Shown here piece by piece: positions 24,355-33,359 of a DNA stretch of 64,000 bases. A program made the position numbers and the translations under genes. Location of the stretch: the NCBI GenBank assembly GCA_947646015.1, contig CANSEY010000007.1, positions 62,001 to 126,000 of the forward strand, given 5' to 3'. This DNA is from an uncultured Bacteroides sp. GTDB taxonomy: Bacteria; Bacteroidota; Bacteroidia; Bacteroidales; Bacteroidaceae. The first letter of the stretch is position 1, and every line of letters begins with the position of its first letter. The notes beneath the pieces were generated by a model that saw only the letters and a program-made list of their open reading frames with translations, was not told the origin of the DNA and did not search any database.

Positions 24355-25644
24355 TTAGAAAGAATATTGTACCAGCATATTCAGCCGATTGGCATGGCGG
24401 GTAGAAGAGTTGAAATCAGTGCGCCATCCTCTCAGATATTCAACACCTACTTGCATATTGCTAGTCACATTCCAGAAAGCATTTGCTACGAAATACTGTC
24501 CTTTTCGGTATGCTTCCGGATTATCGCTCGGATAGTTGTTTTCAGAGTAAAGTCTGGATAAGCTGTATGTACCGGATACAAAGATATTCGGGCAAATATT
24601 ATATTGCAACCCCGCATACCAGCCCAGCATCGGAAGAACCTGCATCTTGCCTTCATTATCCGGATCGGGAACGATGTCCACATTCAGATTACTTAAGTCG
24701 TTCAGATAAGAACCAATTCCTTTTCCATAATTAAACTGTCCGAACACTTGCCACTTCTTGGTTACATTAAAGGTGGTAGATGCTTGCAGGCCAAATCCGG
24801 TAGTCGAAAAAGCCTTGTCGTGCACATTACTTGAATAAGTCATGCTGCGTACGATTGCACCCAACTTAATATGACTGTTACTATTCCAGTTATACTGTGC
24901 AGAAGCTGCAAAATCCGGCATTCGTTGCGTGTTGATAGATACATCGCTATTCGTTGTACCGTCTACCGAAGGCATTTCCATGGCAACGCCGAATCTCCAG
25001 TTTTTCAGTTTATCGCACATATAACTCAGTTGAGTGGTACGATAGAAAGCGGAACCGTTCGGACCGGCGAAGTCAATTGTTGCAGGCAGAGCCGAAAGGT
25101 CCATGAATGAACCGTAGCTGTATCCGATAGTAAATCCTAAGAACTGCGCATACGCATTTTGAAGTTCAAACGTCTTCCCATCTCCACGGAAGTTTCCGGC
25201 GGTATACACCACGAAGTCGCCCAGATGTTTGGTTCGTCCTACCAATTTCAGGAATAGGGTAGAAGTGGTGATGTCCATCTGAAATTGATTCTTGGCAAAA
25301 TTTCCCTTTCCGGGCTGTCCGATCAATGCCGGATAGAAATCCACATCGTCAACGATGCCGTTGAAATCATACTCTGCCGTCGCACGTACGTAGCCGCCGA
25401 TACCAAGGGCGAATTTCCCTTTCTGATCCGTCAGAAGGAAGCGGGGAGCATTCGGGTCGTGAAAACGCATCTGAGAGCGGTCGTTCATGATTCGGATGAT
25501 TTCATCTCCGGCCTTGTCCCTGGAGACGAACATGATGGAATTCGGTTCCTCATCCTCGATGACTACTTTCTTTTGCGCATGAGCACAGACGGGGAAAATT
25601 CCGATCCCCAGTAGCATAGCTACCATTTTAAAGCTTGTTTTCAT
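24355..25644 (-). CDS. DcaP-like outer membrane porin
   Basis: The 429-residue protein has a signal peptide ending CAHAQ, a short helical lead, then FALGIGGYVRATAEYDFNGI and strands such as TTSTLFLKLVGRT and ALPATIDFAGPNG that match DcaP-like trimeric porins. It ends with the outer membrane C-terminal F (LVQYSF). Substrate is not known; DcaP relatives pass small dicarboxylates. A possible -7 box TAAGTTTG is at 25729-25722 on the minus strand. Confidence 0.78.
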   Translation of the reverse strand: MKTSFKMVAMLLGIGIFPVCAHAQKKVVIEDEEPNSIMFVSRDKAGDEIIRIMNDRSQMRFHDPNAPRFLLTDQKGKFALGIGGYVRATAEYDFNGIVDDVDFYPALIGQPGKGNFAKNQFQMDITTSTLFLKLVGRTKHLGDFVVYTAGNFRGDGKTFELQNAYAQFLGFTIGYSYGSFMDLSALPATIDFAGPNGSAFYRTTQLSYMCDKLKNWRFGVAMEMPSVDGTTNSDVSINTQRMPDFAASAQYNWNSNSHIKLGAIVRSMTYSSNVHDKAFSTTGFGLQASTTFNVTKKWQVFGQFNYGKGIGSYLNDLSNLNVDIVPDPDNEGKMQVLPMLGWYAGLQYNICPNIFVSGTYSLSRLYSENNYPSDNPEAYRKGQYFVANAFWNVTSNMQVGVEYLRGWRTDFNSSTRHANRLNMLVQYSF

Positions 25645-25807
25645 TATCAGTTAAGTTTTAGGTGAATGCCCAATGAACAACTAAAAAAAGAAATGGTTGA
25701 GAGGGGCTAAGGAAAAATTGCCAAACTTATCGGAAGAATTGCTATTTATAATCGTTCTAAAAAAGCGGATCTTTGTATCGTACTAATTAGATAAATAAAA
25801 TACGAGA

Positions 25808-26311
25808 ATGGAAAAAGTAGATTTTACTCAAGGAATATTGGCGATGGAGTCAGACCTGCATCGTTTCGCATATAAGTTGACTTCAGACCGTGATTCTGCC
25901 AACGACTTAGTTCAGGATTGTGTATTGCAGGCATTGGATAATCATGAGAAATTTACGCATGCCAAGAATCTGAAAGGATGGATGTTTACCATCATGCGTA
26001 ATATCTTTGTCAACAACTACCGGCGCACGGTCCGTGAAATGAATTTGATTGATGATACCTATTCCATCAATCAGCAAAGTTTGATAGAAGATGAAGAAGG
26101 CGACCGTTTCGAGTTTGCTTATGACATGAAGCAGCTGTATAGAGTGATCCATTCCATCCCCGAAGATATGAAAGTTCCTTTCCAGATGTTTGTAGCTGGA
26201 TTTAAATACAGGGAAATTGCCGAAAAATTAGGATTGCCGATGGGGACGGTAAAGAGCCGACTTTTCTTTATCCGCAAGCGTCTGAAAGAAGAATTGAAAG
26301 ACTTCTCCTGA
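25808..26311 (+). CDS. ECF-type RNA polymerase sigma factor
   Basis: The 167-residue protein has region 2 (DLHRFAYKLTSDRDSANDLV, then KNLKGWMFTIMRNIFVNNYR) and region 4 (MKVPFQMFVAGFKYREIAEK, MGTVKSRLFFIRKRL). No anti-sigma gene is adjacent, so it belongs to the stand-alone group common in Bacteroides, where it often responds to stress. It diverges from the porin gene. GATCTTTG near 25769 is only a weak -7 box. Confidence 0.92.
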   Translation: MEKVDFTQGILAMESDLHRFAYKLTSDRDSANDLVQDCVLQALDNHEKFTHAKNLKGWMFTIMRNIFVNNYRRTVREMNLIDDTYSINQQSLIEDEEGDRFEFAYDMKQLYRVIHSIPEDMKVPFQMFVAGFKYREIAEKLGLPMGTVKSRLFFIRKRLKEELKDFS

Positions 26312-26352
26312 TGCAACTTTCTAATTGAGTGATGTGTTTTAAGGTCAAAGTG

Positions 26353-26392
26353 AAGCCTTCCTGTCAAAATACGACGAATGACAGGAAGGCTT
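26353..26392. terminator. Intrinsic terminator after the sigma factor
   Basis: AAGCCTTCCTGTCA (26353-26366) is the exact complement of TGACAGGAAGGCTT (26379-26392). Confidence 0.8.
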
Positions 26393-26421
26393 ATTTAATT
26401 TGAAATATTCTTCCGAAATAC

Positions 26422-26517
26422 TTGGTTTATAAAATAAACCTATTTATATTTGCATCGAGTAAGAGAGATGCGCAGCTCCTTACTTTTTTTAATCCATATA
26501 TGGTTTATAAAATAAAC
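26422..26517 (+). promoter_or_regulatory. Promoter with two gttta-N5-taaac operators
   Basis: TTG (26422-26424) and TATATTTG (26445-26452) form the -33 and -7 boxes. The spacer between them holds the palindrome GTTTA-TAAAA-TAAAC (26425-26439), 6 bases before the -7 box. An identical palindrome lies at 26503-26517 in the leader. A repressor bound here would cover the promoter. A third site is at 29130. Confidence 0.72.
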
Positions 26518-26559
26518 TAATTAAATCGTATCAACTAATTGATTGGAGGAAAGTAAAAG

Positions 26560-26934
26560 ATGAAACGCTTGTTATTCATTGCTTTAGGGATTATTTGTTA
26601 CCACGTTGTTACTTTTGCACAAGAAGTAAAAGTAGAAGTGCGGGGTATTCGTAGTGCAAAAGGCGCTATTATGGTCATGGCACAACAGGATTCGGAATCG
26701 AAGCCGGTATATGCGATGGCTACTGCTGTTAAAGATACAGTGACTGTTGTTCTAAAAGATGTTCCATGGGAAAAGTTTTTAATCTCTCTTTTCCATGATG
26801 AGAACGGAAACTGGGAATTGGACATGAATGAACAGGGAATACCGGTAGAAGGGTATGCCCGGGAAAAATGCAAGAAAGAGGCGGATGCTTCGGCTACCGT
26901 TAAAATGAAGATGTATTATCCGGTAAATGACTAA
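26560..26934 (+). CDS. Exported DUF2141 protein
   Basis: A signal peptide (LLFIALGIICYHVVTFA) is followed by a DUF2141 domain: VKVEVRGIRSAKGAIMVMAQ and LISLFHDENGNWELDMNEQG IPVEGYA, the latter with the family's DxNxNxxLD(x)N-type acidic loop. The proteins are exported and of unknown function, often beside TonB receptors in Bacteroidetes. First gene of the operon. Confidence 0.85.
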   Translation: MKRLLFIALGIICYHVVTFAQEVKVEVRGIRSAKGAIMVMAQQDSESKPVYAMATAVKDTVTVVLKDVPWEKFLISLFHDENGNWELDMNEQGIPVEGYAREKCKKEADASATVKMKMYYPVND

Positions 26935-29116
26935 CAGTATGCGATACCTGATATTTCTGATATTGGCCGGCTTTACCGGAGTTACTGCTTGGGGGCAGAC
27001 TTCGACGACTGCTCGGCCGATGGCTGTGAATGATACTCTGACAGAAGATTCCACTTATGTGTTGCAGGAAGTGGTGGTACGGACAAGTCCTGTGAAACGG
27101 AAGGCAGACCGTTTTATCCTGTCCGTCCCTCCTGCACAGAACAAAGACGGAGTCGAACTCCTTCAACAAGCGCCCGGAGTATGGTTGTCCGACGAGCGGA
27201 TTTCCATCAATGGTTCTTCCGGCACGAAGGTGTTTGTAGATAATAGGGAGATAAAACTTACCGGAGAGATGCTGATAGGCTATCTCCGTTCTTTGAAATC
27301 GGACGATATTGCCCGCGTTGAAGTGCTTCCAATGGCGGGAGCCGATAAGGATGCCGATGCTCAGGGAGGTGCTATACATATTATAATGAGACGTTATATG
27401 GACAAAGGATTTCAGGGAAATCTTTCTATGAATGCTTCTTTTGCCTCTTTCTTGCAATCTTATCAGCCTAGCGGTAGCTTGAATTATCATAGTGGGAAGT
27501 GGGATACCTATGGATTTGCTTCCGGTACTTTGGTTCCTCAGAATAAAGGAGATTTGTATGTTACCCGTGATTATGTAGCGGGAGATAAAGGTTTTTCCAG
27601 TCTGGCCCGTATGAAGCAGCCTTCGCGTTACGGGACGATTCGGATGGGAACAGTTTATACGATGGACTCTTCCAATAGTCTGGGAGTAGAGCTGGAGTAT
27701 GTTCGTCGCGGATACATCTGGCCGTCTCAGAGTTACTCTACTCTGTCGGTAGGACCGTTGGATATGGAAAGTCAGGGTGTGTATCGTCAGAAAGAGACTT
27801 ACAATATGTATACAGCTACTGCCAACTATATACATAAACTGGATAAGGACGGTTCGGTGCTGAAGCTTGTCACCGACTATATCTCTAAAGATCTGCATGG
27901 CAGAAATCAGTATCAAATTTTTCAGGAGATAGGTGCTCTAAATAAAGATACCGTTTACCGTTCCCGCTCTAATGCCACTTATCAGATCGCAACTGCCGAT
28001 CTGTCGTGGAAACAACAGTTACATAAGAAATCGTTTTTCCAGATAGGAATGAAATATACCTATACGGGAATGAAAGATGATGCCTGTTACGAAGGGCTGG
28101 AGCCTGACGAAAGTTGGAAGCCCAATGTTGCTTATGGATATGAACTCGATTATCACGAGAATATCGGTGCTTTATACGGAACTTATTCTCTGGATATGAA
28201 AAGAGGATCTGTTCATATTGGACTTCGGGGAGAATATACGCAAACCTCCAATGAAACAGAACGTCGGACGAGAAAATACTGGGATTGGTTTCCACATATC
28301 GATGGAAATTTCTATTTTGATGAAATTCACAAGTGGATGCTTATCGGTCAGTATGGACGCTATATAGAACGTCCGACTTTTTCGGCTCTCAACCCGAACC
28401 GGATTCAGACTTCCGAATACAGTTATCTGATAGGCAACCCGATGTTGCGTCCTACTTATATTAATAAATTCAGTATTACGCTGGTCTATAACTTCCGGTA
28501 TACATTGACTGTTGGCGGCAATTTGCACCATGATCTGATCCGTCAGTTTGGTAAAGAAGATGCGGAGAATTCGGATATATCATATGTCATCAATGAGAAT
28601 CACAATCGTGAGAACCATTGGTTCGTAGCCATCACTGCTCCCTGGCAGCCGCTCAATTGGCTGAATCTGAATGCCAGCTTTATCGGAGTGAGGCAAGATA
28701 TCCGCATGTATCGGGAGGACGATTACTTTGGGCACTTCCTTTATTTCGCCAATGCTAATGCTACGGTCCTTTTACCGTCAGACTATTCGTTGGAAGCACA
28801 ATATAATGGAGTTAGCCGGTTGTATTCCGGTAATAGCGGGATCGATCCTCGTCATACATTCAACCTGCACCTCCGCAAAAAATGGAAAGACGGGCGTTGT
28901 GTAGCTACTTTGGGGGTAGACAATATCTTCAACCGATATAATTCTTATTTCAGCAATGTACCGAGTTATTCATCTCAAAATCGTTTTGAACTGGCTTCGA
29001 GCGGAAGACTGATGAAACTCACATTTACCTGGAATTTCAATCATGGAAAGAAATCGGGTGCGGTGACTGTAGAAAAGAAATCGGCAAGTGAAAGAAGCCG
29101 TATCGAAGGAAAATAG
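26927..29116 (+). CDS. TonB-dependent outer membrane receptor, OMP_b-brl_3 type
   Basis: After a signal peptide (YLIFLILAGFTGVTAWG) come a plug domain (VLQEVVVRTSPVKRKADRFI, GVELLQQAPGVWLSDERISI, IARVEVLPMAGADKDADAQG) and a long beta barrel typical of the outer-membrane-beta-barrel family 3. There is no carboxypeptidase-regulatory domain, so it is shorter (729 residues) than most. The ATG at 26927 overlaps the DUF2141 stop by 8 bases; an in-frame ATG at 26939 gives an equally good signal peptide. Ligand unknown. Confidence 0.85.
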   Translation: MTNSMRYLIFLILAGFTGVTAWGQTSTTARPMAVNDTLTEDSTYVLQEVVVRTSPVKRKADRFILSVPPAQNKDGVELLQQAPGVWLSDERISINGSSGTKVFVDNREIKLTGEMLIGYLRSLKSDDIARVEVLPMAGADKDADAQGGAIHIIMRRYMDKGFQGNLSMNASFASFLQSYQPSGSLNYHSGKWDTYGFASGTLVPQNKGDLYVTRDYVAGDKGFSSLARMKQPSRYGTIRMGTVYTMDSSNSLGVELEYVRRGYIWPSQSYSTLSVGPLDMESQGVYRQKETYNMYTATANYIHKLDKDGSVLKLVTDYISKDLHGRNQYQIFQEIGALNKDTVYRSRSNATYQIATADLSWKQQLHKKSFFQIGMKYTYTGMKDDACYEGLEPDESWKPNVAYGYELDYHENIGALYGTYSLDMKRGSVHIGLRGEYTQTSNETERRTRKYWDWFPHIDGNFYFDEIHKWMLIGQYGRYIERPTFSALNPNRIQTSEYSYLIGNPMLRPTYINKFSITLVYNFRYTLTVGGNLHHDLIRQFGKEDAENSDISYVINENHNRENHWFVAITAPWQPLNWLNLNASFIGVRQDIRMYREDDYFGHFLYFANANATVLLPSDYSLEAQYNGVSRLYSGNSGIDPRHTFNLHLRKKWKDGRCVATLGVDNIFNRYNSYFSNVPSYSSQNRFELASSGRLMKLTFTWNFNHGKKSGAVTVEKKSASERSRIEGK

Positions 29117-29125
29117 ACAAGGATT

Positions 29126-29157
29126 TTTGGTTTATTACGTAAACAATATTATTTTTG
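29126..29157 (+). promoter_or_regulatory. Internal promoter with a third gttta-N5-taaac operator
   Basis: TTTG (29126-29129), then GTTTA-TTACG-TAAAC (29130-29144), then TATTTTTG (29150-29157). The spacing of operator to both boxes is identical to that at 26422-26452. Confidence 0.7.
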
Positions 29158-29175
29158 AAACAAAATTGATAGAAT

Positions 29176-29766
29176 ATGGAAGACAAGAGAATTTCAGAGA
29201 AAGAGAGTTTGGAACTGATTGCCCGCATGATTCGGGAGACGCAGGACAATACAGCCCGTTATGCAGCCTACCCATTATTGATATGGGGATATACTACTGT
29301 GGCTATATCACTTGTGGTATGGTACTTTTATTTGCAGACGGGAGTGTGGCAGATCAATTTTCTCTGGTTTGCTTTGCCTGTCATTGCCGGACCGCTGACT
29401 ATCTTTTTTAATAGGAAAGACAAGAATAAGGGAGCAAAAAATTACATAGACCGGGTGACTGGTCAGATATGGGCTGTGTTTGGAGTAGTAGGTTTTTGTC
29501 TGTCTTGCATGGCATTTGTTGTCCGTATTGATATTCTGTTTGTAATTTCCTTATTGATGGGGATGGGGGCTACTCTTACGGGGTTGGTATGTAAGTACAA
29601 GCCGCTTAGTATAGCAGGGATGACTGGTATCGCCCTTTCTTTTTCCATGCTTTTTATTCATGGAAGCGGGGTATATCTGGTGTTTGCCGCCATCTTTATA
29701 GTGATGATGATTGTCCCCGGACATATTATGAATAAACAGATGAAGAAGCAATGTTTAAAGAACTGA
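29176..29766 (+). CDS. Six-helix membrane protein of unknown function
   Basis: The 196-residue protein has a charged N-terminus (RISEKESLELIARMIRETQ) and about six hydrophobic helices. No family is named. It lies between the TonB receptor and the regulator, overlaps the regulator start by 16 bases, and has its own internal promoter carrying the operon operator. A membrane protein directly before a winged-helix regulator may be a co-regulated partner. Confidence 0.75.
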   Translation: MEDKRISEKESLELIARMIRETQDNTARYAAYPLLIWGYTTVAISLVVWYFYLQTGVWQINFLWFALPVIAGPLTIFFNRKDKNKGAKNYIDRVTGQIWAVFGVVGFCLSCMAFVVRIDILFVISLLMGMGATLTGLVCKYKPLSIAGMTGIALSFSMLFIHGSGVYLVFAAIFIVMMIVPGHIMNKQMKKQCLKN

Positions 29767-30038
29767 ATCCTATTTTGCATTCACAGCTTCGCTTGGCTAT
29801 AATGTCGATTCTGCTGACGGTGGAGGAGGCTGAGTTCGTCTACTTGAAAGAGAAGACCCAGTCGACAGCGGGAAACCTCAGTGTGCAGTTGGATAAGCTG
29901 AGTGAAGCCGGATATATCGAGGTGGAAAAAAGCTTTGTAGGCAAAAGGCCGCGTACTGCCTGCCGGATCACTGCCGGAGGCAGGAAAGCGATGGAGGAAT
30001 ATGTGGAGACGCTGAAGGAGTATCTTTCGGGGTTGTAG
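29751..30038 (+). CDS. Winged-helix regulator, likely autorepressor of the operon
   Basis: The 95-residue protein is a compact winged helix of the MarR/ArsR-like type: LRLAIMSILLTVEEAEFVYL, then QSTAGNLSVQLDKLSEAGYI as recognition helix, and wing GKRPRTACRITAGGRKAM. Such small regulators occur as the last gene of operons with 5-helix membrane proteins. Its own operon has three matching palindromes over the promoters, making it the best candidate to bind them (inference). Confidence 0.82.
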   Translation: MFKELNPILHSQLRLAIMSILLTVEEAEFVYLKEKTQSTAGNLSVQLDKLSEAGYIEVEKSFVGKRPRTACRITAGGRKAMEEYVETLKEYLSGL

Positions 30039-30068
30039 TTCATGCCCCGAATAAAGTTATCGGATAAC

Positions 30069-30099
30069 TTTGCCTTCTCGCTTTTTTCTTCTACCTTTG
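30069..30099 (+). promoter_or_regulatory. Canonical Bacteroides promoter of the queuosine transporter gene
   Basis: TTTG (30069-30072), 19 bases, then TACCTTTG (30092-30099) is the textbook -33/-7 arrangement. Transcription would start near 30106, upstream of the riboswitch. Confidence 0.75.
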
Positions 30100-30140
30100 C
30101 ACCCCGAAACAAGTAAAAAGATGTATGATGCCGTGAATAG

Positions 30141-30178
30141 CGGTCGTGTATTCTAGAACACCACGTAAAAAACAGGAG
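30141..30178 (+). promoter_or_regulatory. preQ1-I riboswitch
   Basis: Stem CGTG (30145-30148) pairs with CACG (30162-30165). The loop holds TTCTAG and ACACC as in the preQ1-I consensus, and the A-rich tail TAAAAAACAGGAG runs into the ribosome binding site AGGAG just before the ATG at 30181. Ligand binding pulls the tail into the pseudoknot and so would hide the AGGAG, giving translational control of a preQ1-precursor gene. Confidence 0.82.
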
Positions 30179-30180
30179 TT

Positions 30181-30861
30181 ATGAAAGAAAAAGTATCAGT
30201 ACCTTTTATGTTGCTGGGCATTCTCTTCAATGTATGCCTCATTGCAGCCAATCTTCTTGAAACGAAAGTAATTCAGGTCGGCAGCCTGACTGTCACAGCC
30301 GGATTATTGGTTTTTCCTATTTCTTATATCATTAATGATTGTATCGCCGAAGTTTGGGGATTCAAGAAAGCACGTCTTATTATCTGGAGTGGTTTTGCTA
30401 TGAACTTCTTTGTGGTAGGGCTTGGCTTGATAGCTGTTGCGATACCTGCTGCTCCGTTCTGGGAAGGCGAAGAGCATTTCGATTTTGTATTCGGTATGGC
30501 TCCCCGCATCGTAGCAGCCAGTTTGATGGCTTTCCTTGTCGGTTCATTCCTGAATGCGTATGTGATGAGTAAGATGAAGATTGCCAGTCAGGGGCGGAAC
30601 TTCTCTGCCCGGGCTATTCTCTCAACGATTGTCGGCGAGACTGCCGATTCGTTGATTTTCTTCCCGATAGCTTTCGGAGGCATCATTGCCTGGAAAGAAC
30701 TGCTTATCATGATGGGACTTCAGATCGTACTGAAATCTATGTACGAAGTTATCATCCTTCCGGTGACTATCCGCGTAGTGAAAGTGATTAAGAAGGTAGA
30801 CGGCAGTGACGTGTACGATACTAATATTTCTTATAACGTACTGAAAGTCAAAGATATTTAA
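30181..30861 (+). CDS. Queuosine precursor transporter, YhhQ family
   Basis: The 226-residue membrane protein has six helices and the VUT/YhhQ motifs: NLLETKVIQVGSLTVTAGLL, FPISYIINDCIAEVWGFKKA, and ETADSLIFFPIAFGG. The family imports queuosine precursors such as preQ0 and preQ1. The preQ1 riboswitch directly upstream supports that substrate. queC follows 53 bases downstream. Confidence 0.9.
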   Translation: MKEKVSVPFMLLGILFNVCLIAANLLETKVIQVGSLTVTAGLLVFPISYIINDCIAEVWGFKKARLIIWSGFAMNFFVVGLGLIAVAIPAAPFWEGEEHFDFVFGMAPRIVAASLMAFLVGSFLNAYVMSKMKIASQGRNFSARAILSTIVGETADSLIFFPIAFGGIIAWKELLIMMGLQIVLKSMYEVIILPVTIRVVKVIKKVDGSDVYDTNISYNVLKVKDI

Positions 30862-30914
30862 TGAAACGACTTCTTCCGGCCTGCTTCGAGGGCTGAGAAT
30901 ATAAAGAGAATTTT

Positions 30915-31577
30915 ATGATGAACAGAGAGACTGCATTGGTTGTGTTCAGTGGCGGACAGGATTCTACCACTTGCCTCTTTTGGGCGAAACGCAACTTTAA
31001 AAAAGTATACGCTTTGAGTTTCCTTTATGGTCAGAAGCACCAGAAAGAAGTGGAACTCGCCAGAGAAATAGCCCGAAAGGCAGAAGTGGAATTTGATGTG
31101 ATGGATGTGTCTTTCATAGGAACATTGGGACATAATTCGTTGACTGACACCACGATGGTAATGGATCAGGAAAAGCCCGCAGGCAGCGTCCCCAATACTT
31201 TTGTTCCGGGACGTAATCTGTTTTTCCTGAGTATTGCTGCGGTATATGCCCGCGAACGTGGCATCAACCATTTGGTGACGGGAGTTTCTCAGACTGACTT
31301 TAGCGGCTATCCCGATTGCCGGGACGCGTTTATTAAGTCTTTGAATGTGACATTAAACCTGGCAATGGATGAACAATTCGTGATTCATACCCCTCTGATG
31401 TGGATTGATAAAGCAGAAACTTGGGCTTTGGCAGATGAATTGGGAGTACTGGATTTGATCCGTAACGAGACTTTGACATGCTATAATGGCATTCAGGGGG
31501 ATGGTTGCGGGCATTGTCCCGCCTGTACGCTGCGTCGTGAGGGGCTGGAGAAGTATTTAAAAAAGAAGAATCAATAA
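30915..31577 (+). CDS. queC: 7-cyano-7-deazaguanine (preQ0) synthase
   Basis: The 220-residue protein has the PP-loop ATPase motif [27 protein letters not shown], and the zinc site [16 protein letters not shown] near the C-terminus. QueC converts carboxy-deazaguanine to preQ0 using ATP and ammonia. Together with queF it makes preQ1 for queuosine in tRNA. queD and queE are not in the window. Confidence 0.96.
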
Positions 31578-32205
31578 TATCTCTACATAGAGACTAAAAA
31601 CGTGTTTTTTATTGTCACTTGTCACTTTTGAAGATTAACTCCTTGATTACGAATGAATAAAGGGTGATAATAGATGGTGATAATAGGGTGATAATAACCG
31701 ATAAATGCTTTTTTATTGTCACCTTTATTGTTGCTGACAGCTGCTTGCCATTCTATTATTGGTGTTCGTTTCATTTCGGGATGTGCAAGGGTAAAGAAGT
31801 CATTGCCGGTTGTTTCAAGAAGTTTCAAGCGGTTGAAACTTTGGTTCCATAGGTTTGAAACCTTAGTTCCATAGGCTTGAAACTTTAGTTTCTATTACTT
31901 GAAACCATAGTTTCATACGCTCGAAACTTTTAGTTTCAAGGCTTTGAAACTAGAGTTCCATCATAGTGAAACACTTCATTCCTTTATAGGAAACGACTAA
32001 AAGCAACGGTCGTTTTGATAATAGGAGTACCGGATGATAATAGGAATACCGGATGGTGAAAGATGAAAGATCGGTGAAAGATTGCAATAATCAATCTTTC
32101 ACCGCTGAACCATCGATGGATAAGCCGTTTCAGAGAATATGGTGACAGGTGAAAGATGTTTTGCGTTTTTTTCTATATGAAGAGAGTTTAAAACTATATT
32201 AAACA
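31578..32205. repeat. 628-bp gene-free region with tandem repeat arrays
   Basis: No gene is present. Three repeat types occur. GGTGATAATA is found at 31663, 31676 and 31687. A 22-bp-period array built on TTGAAACyntAGTTyCATA starts near 31833 and repeats at 31855, 31877, 31899, 31921, 31944 and 31966; each unit is an imperfect GAAAC...GTTTC palindrome. A 16-bp repeat GATAATAGGARTACCG is at 32017 and 32036. A perfect 13-bp hairpin CGGTGAAAGATTG/CAATCTTTCACCG closes at 32072-32104. Confidence 0.75.
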
Positions 32206-32661
32206 ATGGCTGAATTAAAAGACCAACTTTCCTTATTAGGAAGAAAAACGGAGTATAAACAAGACTATGCTCCTGAAGTATTGGAGGCTTTCGATAATAA
32301 GCATCCGGAAAATGACTACTGGGTACGTTTCAACTGTCCCGAATTTACAAGCCTGTGCCCCATAACCGGACAACCTGACTTTGCAGAAATACGTATCAGC
32401 TACATCCCCGACATTAAGATGGTGGAAAGCAAGAGTTTGAAACTTTATCTGTTCAGCTTCCGTAATCATGGTGCATTTCATGAAGACTGTGTGAACATCA
32501 TCATGAAAGATTTGATAAAACTGATGAATCCCAAATATATCGAGGTTACGGGTATCTTTACTCCACGTGGCGGTATTTCGATTTATCCGTATGCCAATTA
32601 TGGCCGTCCGGGAACGAAGTTCGAACAGATGGCAGAGCACCGGTTGATGAATCGGGAATAA
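32206..32661 (+). CDS. queF: NADPH-dependent preQ0 reductase
   Basis: The 151-residue protein has the YkvM-type QueF pattern: [16 protein letters not shown] with the nucleophilic Cys, and [20 protein letters not shown] with the catalytic Asp region just before it. It is the short single-domain form. It reduces preQ0 to preQ1, whose concentration is read by the riboswitch at 30141. Confidence 0.95.
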   Translation: MAELKDQLSLLGRKTEYKQDYAPEVLEAFDNKHPENDYWVRFNCPEFTSLCPITGQPDFAEIRISYIPDIKMVESKSLKLYLFSFRNHGAFHEDCVNIIMKDLIKLMNPKYIEVTGIFTPRGGISIYPYANYGRPGTKFEQMAEHRLMNRE

Positions 32662-32692
32662 CCAGATATAAAAATAATAATACGAGCAGAAT

Positions 32693-33331
32693 ATGACTCA
32701 TAATATACCTATTGAATTGCAGAGATACGTGCAGGAAAGGATTATCCCGCAATATGCCGGCTTTGATAAAGCACATCAGATTGACCATGCAGAAAAAGTG
32801 ATCGAAGAAAGTCTGAAGCTGGCTCTTCATTATGAAGTCGATTCTGCAATGGTTTATACGGTTGCCGCTTATCACGACTTGGGTTTATGCGAGGGACGTG
32901 AATTTCATCATATCGTTTCGGGCAAAATATTGTTGGCGGATGAAACTTTGCGTCAGTGGTTTACCGATGAACAAATGCTGCAGATGAAGGAAGCGATAGA
33001 GGATCATCGTGCCTCCAACCGAGATGCTCCGCGAAGTATCTACGGGAAAATAGTGGCTGAGGCAGACCGGATTATTGATCCGGAAGTAACACTGCGGCGT
33101 ACCGTACAGTATGGTTTGTCTCATTATCCGGAGATGGATAAAGAGCAGCAGTATGAACGCTTCCGGAAACATCTTGCCGATAAATATGCAGAAGGAGGGT
33201 ATCTGAAGTTATGGATACCCCAGTCTGATAATGCCGGACGGTTGGCGGAGTTGCGTCAGTTGATGGAGAATGAGGAAGAACTGCGGACCGTATTTGATAA
33301 ATTATATTTAGCGGAAAACTCAGCAGGATAA
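32693..33331 (+). CDS. HD-domain phosphohydrolase
   Basis: The 212-residue protein has the HD metal motif: H in DHAEKVIEES, then AAYHDLGLCEGREFH, with HD central, and VAEADRIIDPE as the distal Asp. Substrate unknown, but HD proteins of this size often act on nucleotides or nucleotide-like metabolites. It follows queF by 31 bases and may be co-transcribed. Confidence 0.85.
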   Translation: MTHNIPIELQRYVQERIIPQYAGFDKAHQIDHAEKVIEESLKLALHYEVDSAMVYTVAAYHDLGLCEGREFHHIVSGKILLADETLRQWFTDEQMLQMKEAIEDHRASNRDAPRSIYGKIVAEADRIIDPEVTLRRTVQYGLSHYPEMDKEQQYERFRKHLADKYAEGGYLKLWIPQSDNAGRLAELRQLMENEEELRTVFDKLYLAENSAG

Positions 33332-33359
33332 GGAGAGTTTGCTGTTGAATGGAGGCATG

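Noticed and set aside
26900..27916. 338-residue minus-strand ORF
   Set aside because: It is fully antisense to the TonB receptor; its open frame follows from that gene's codon use.
31811..31975. Possible CRISPR array
   Set aside because: The units are 22 bp head to tail without unique spacers and no cas genes are present.
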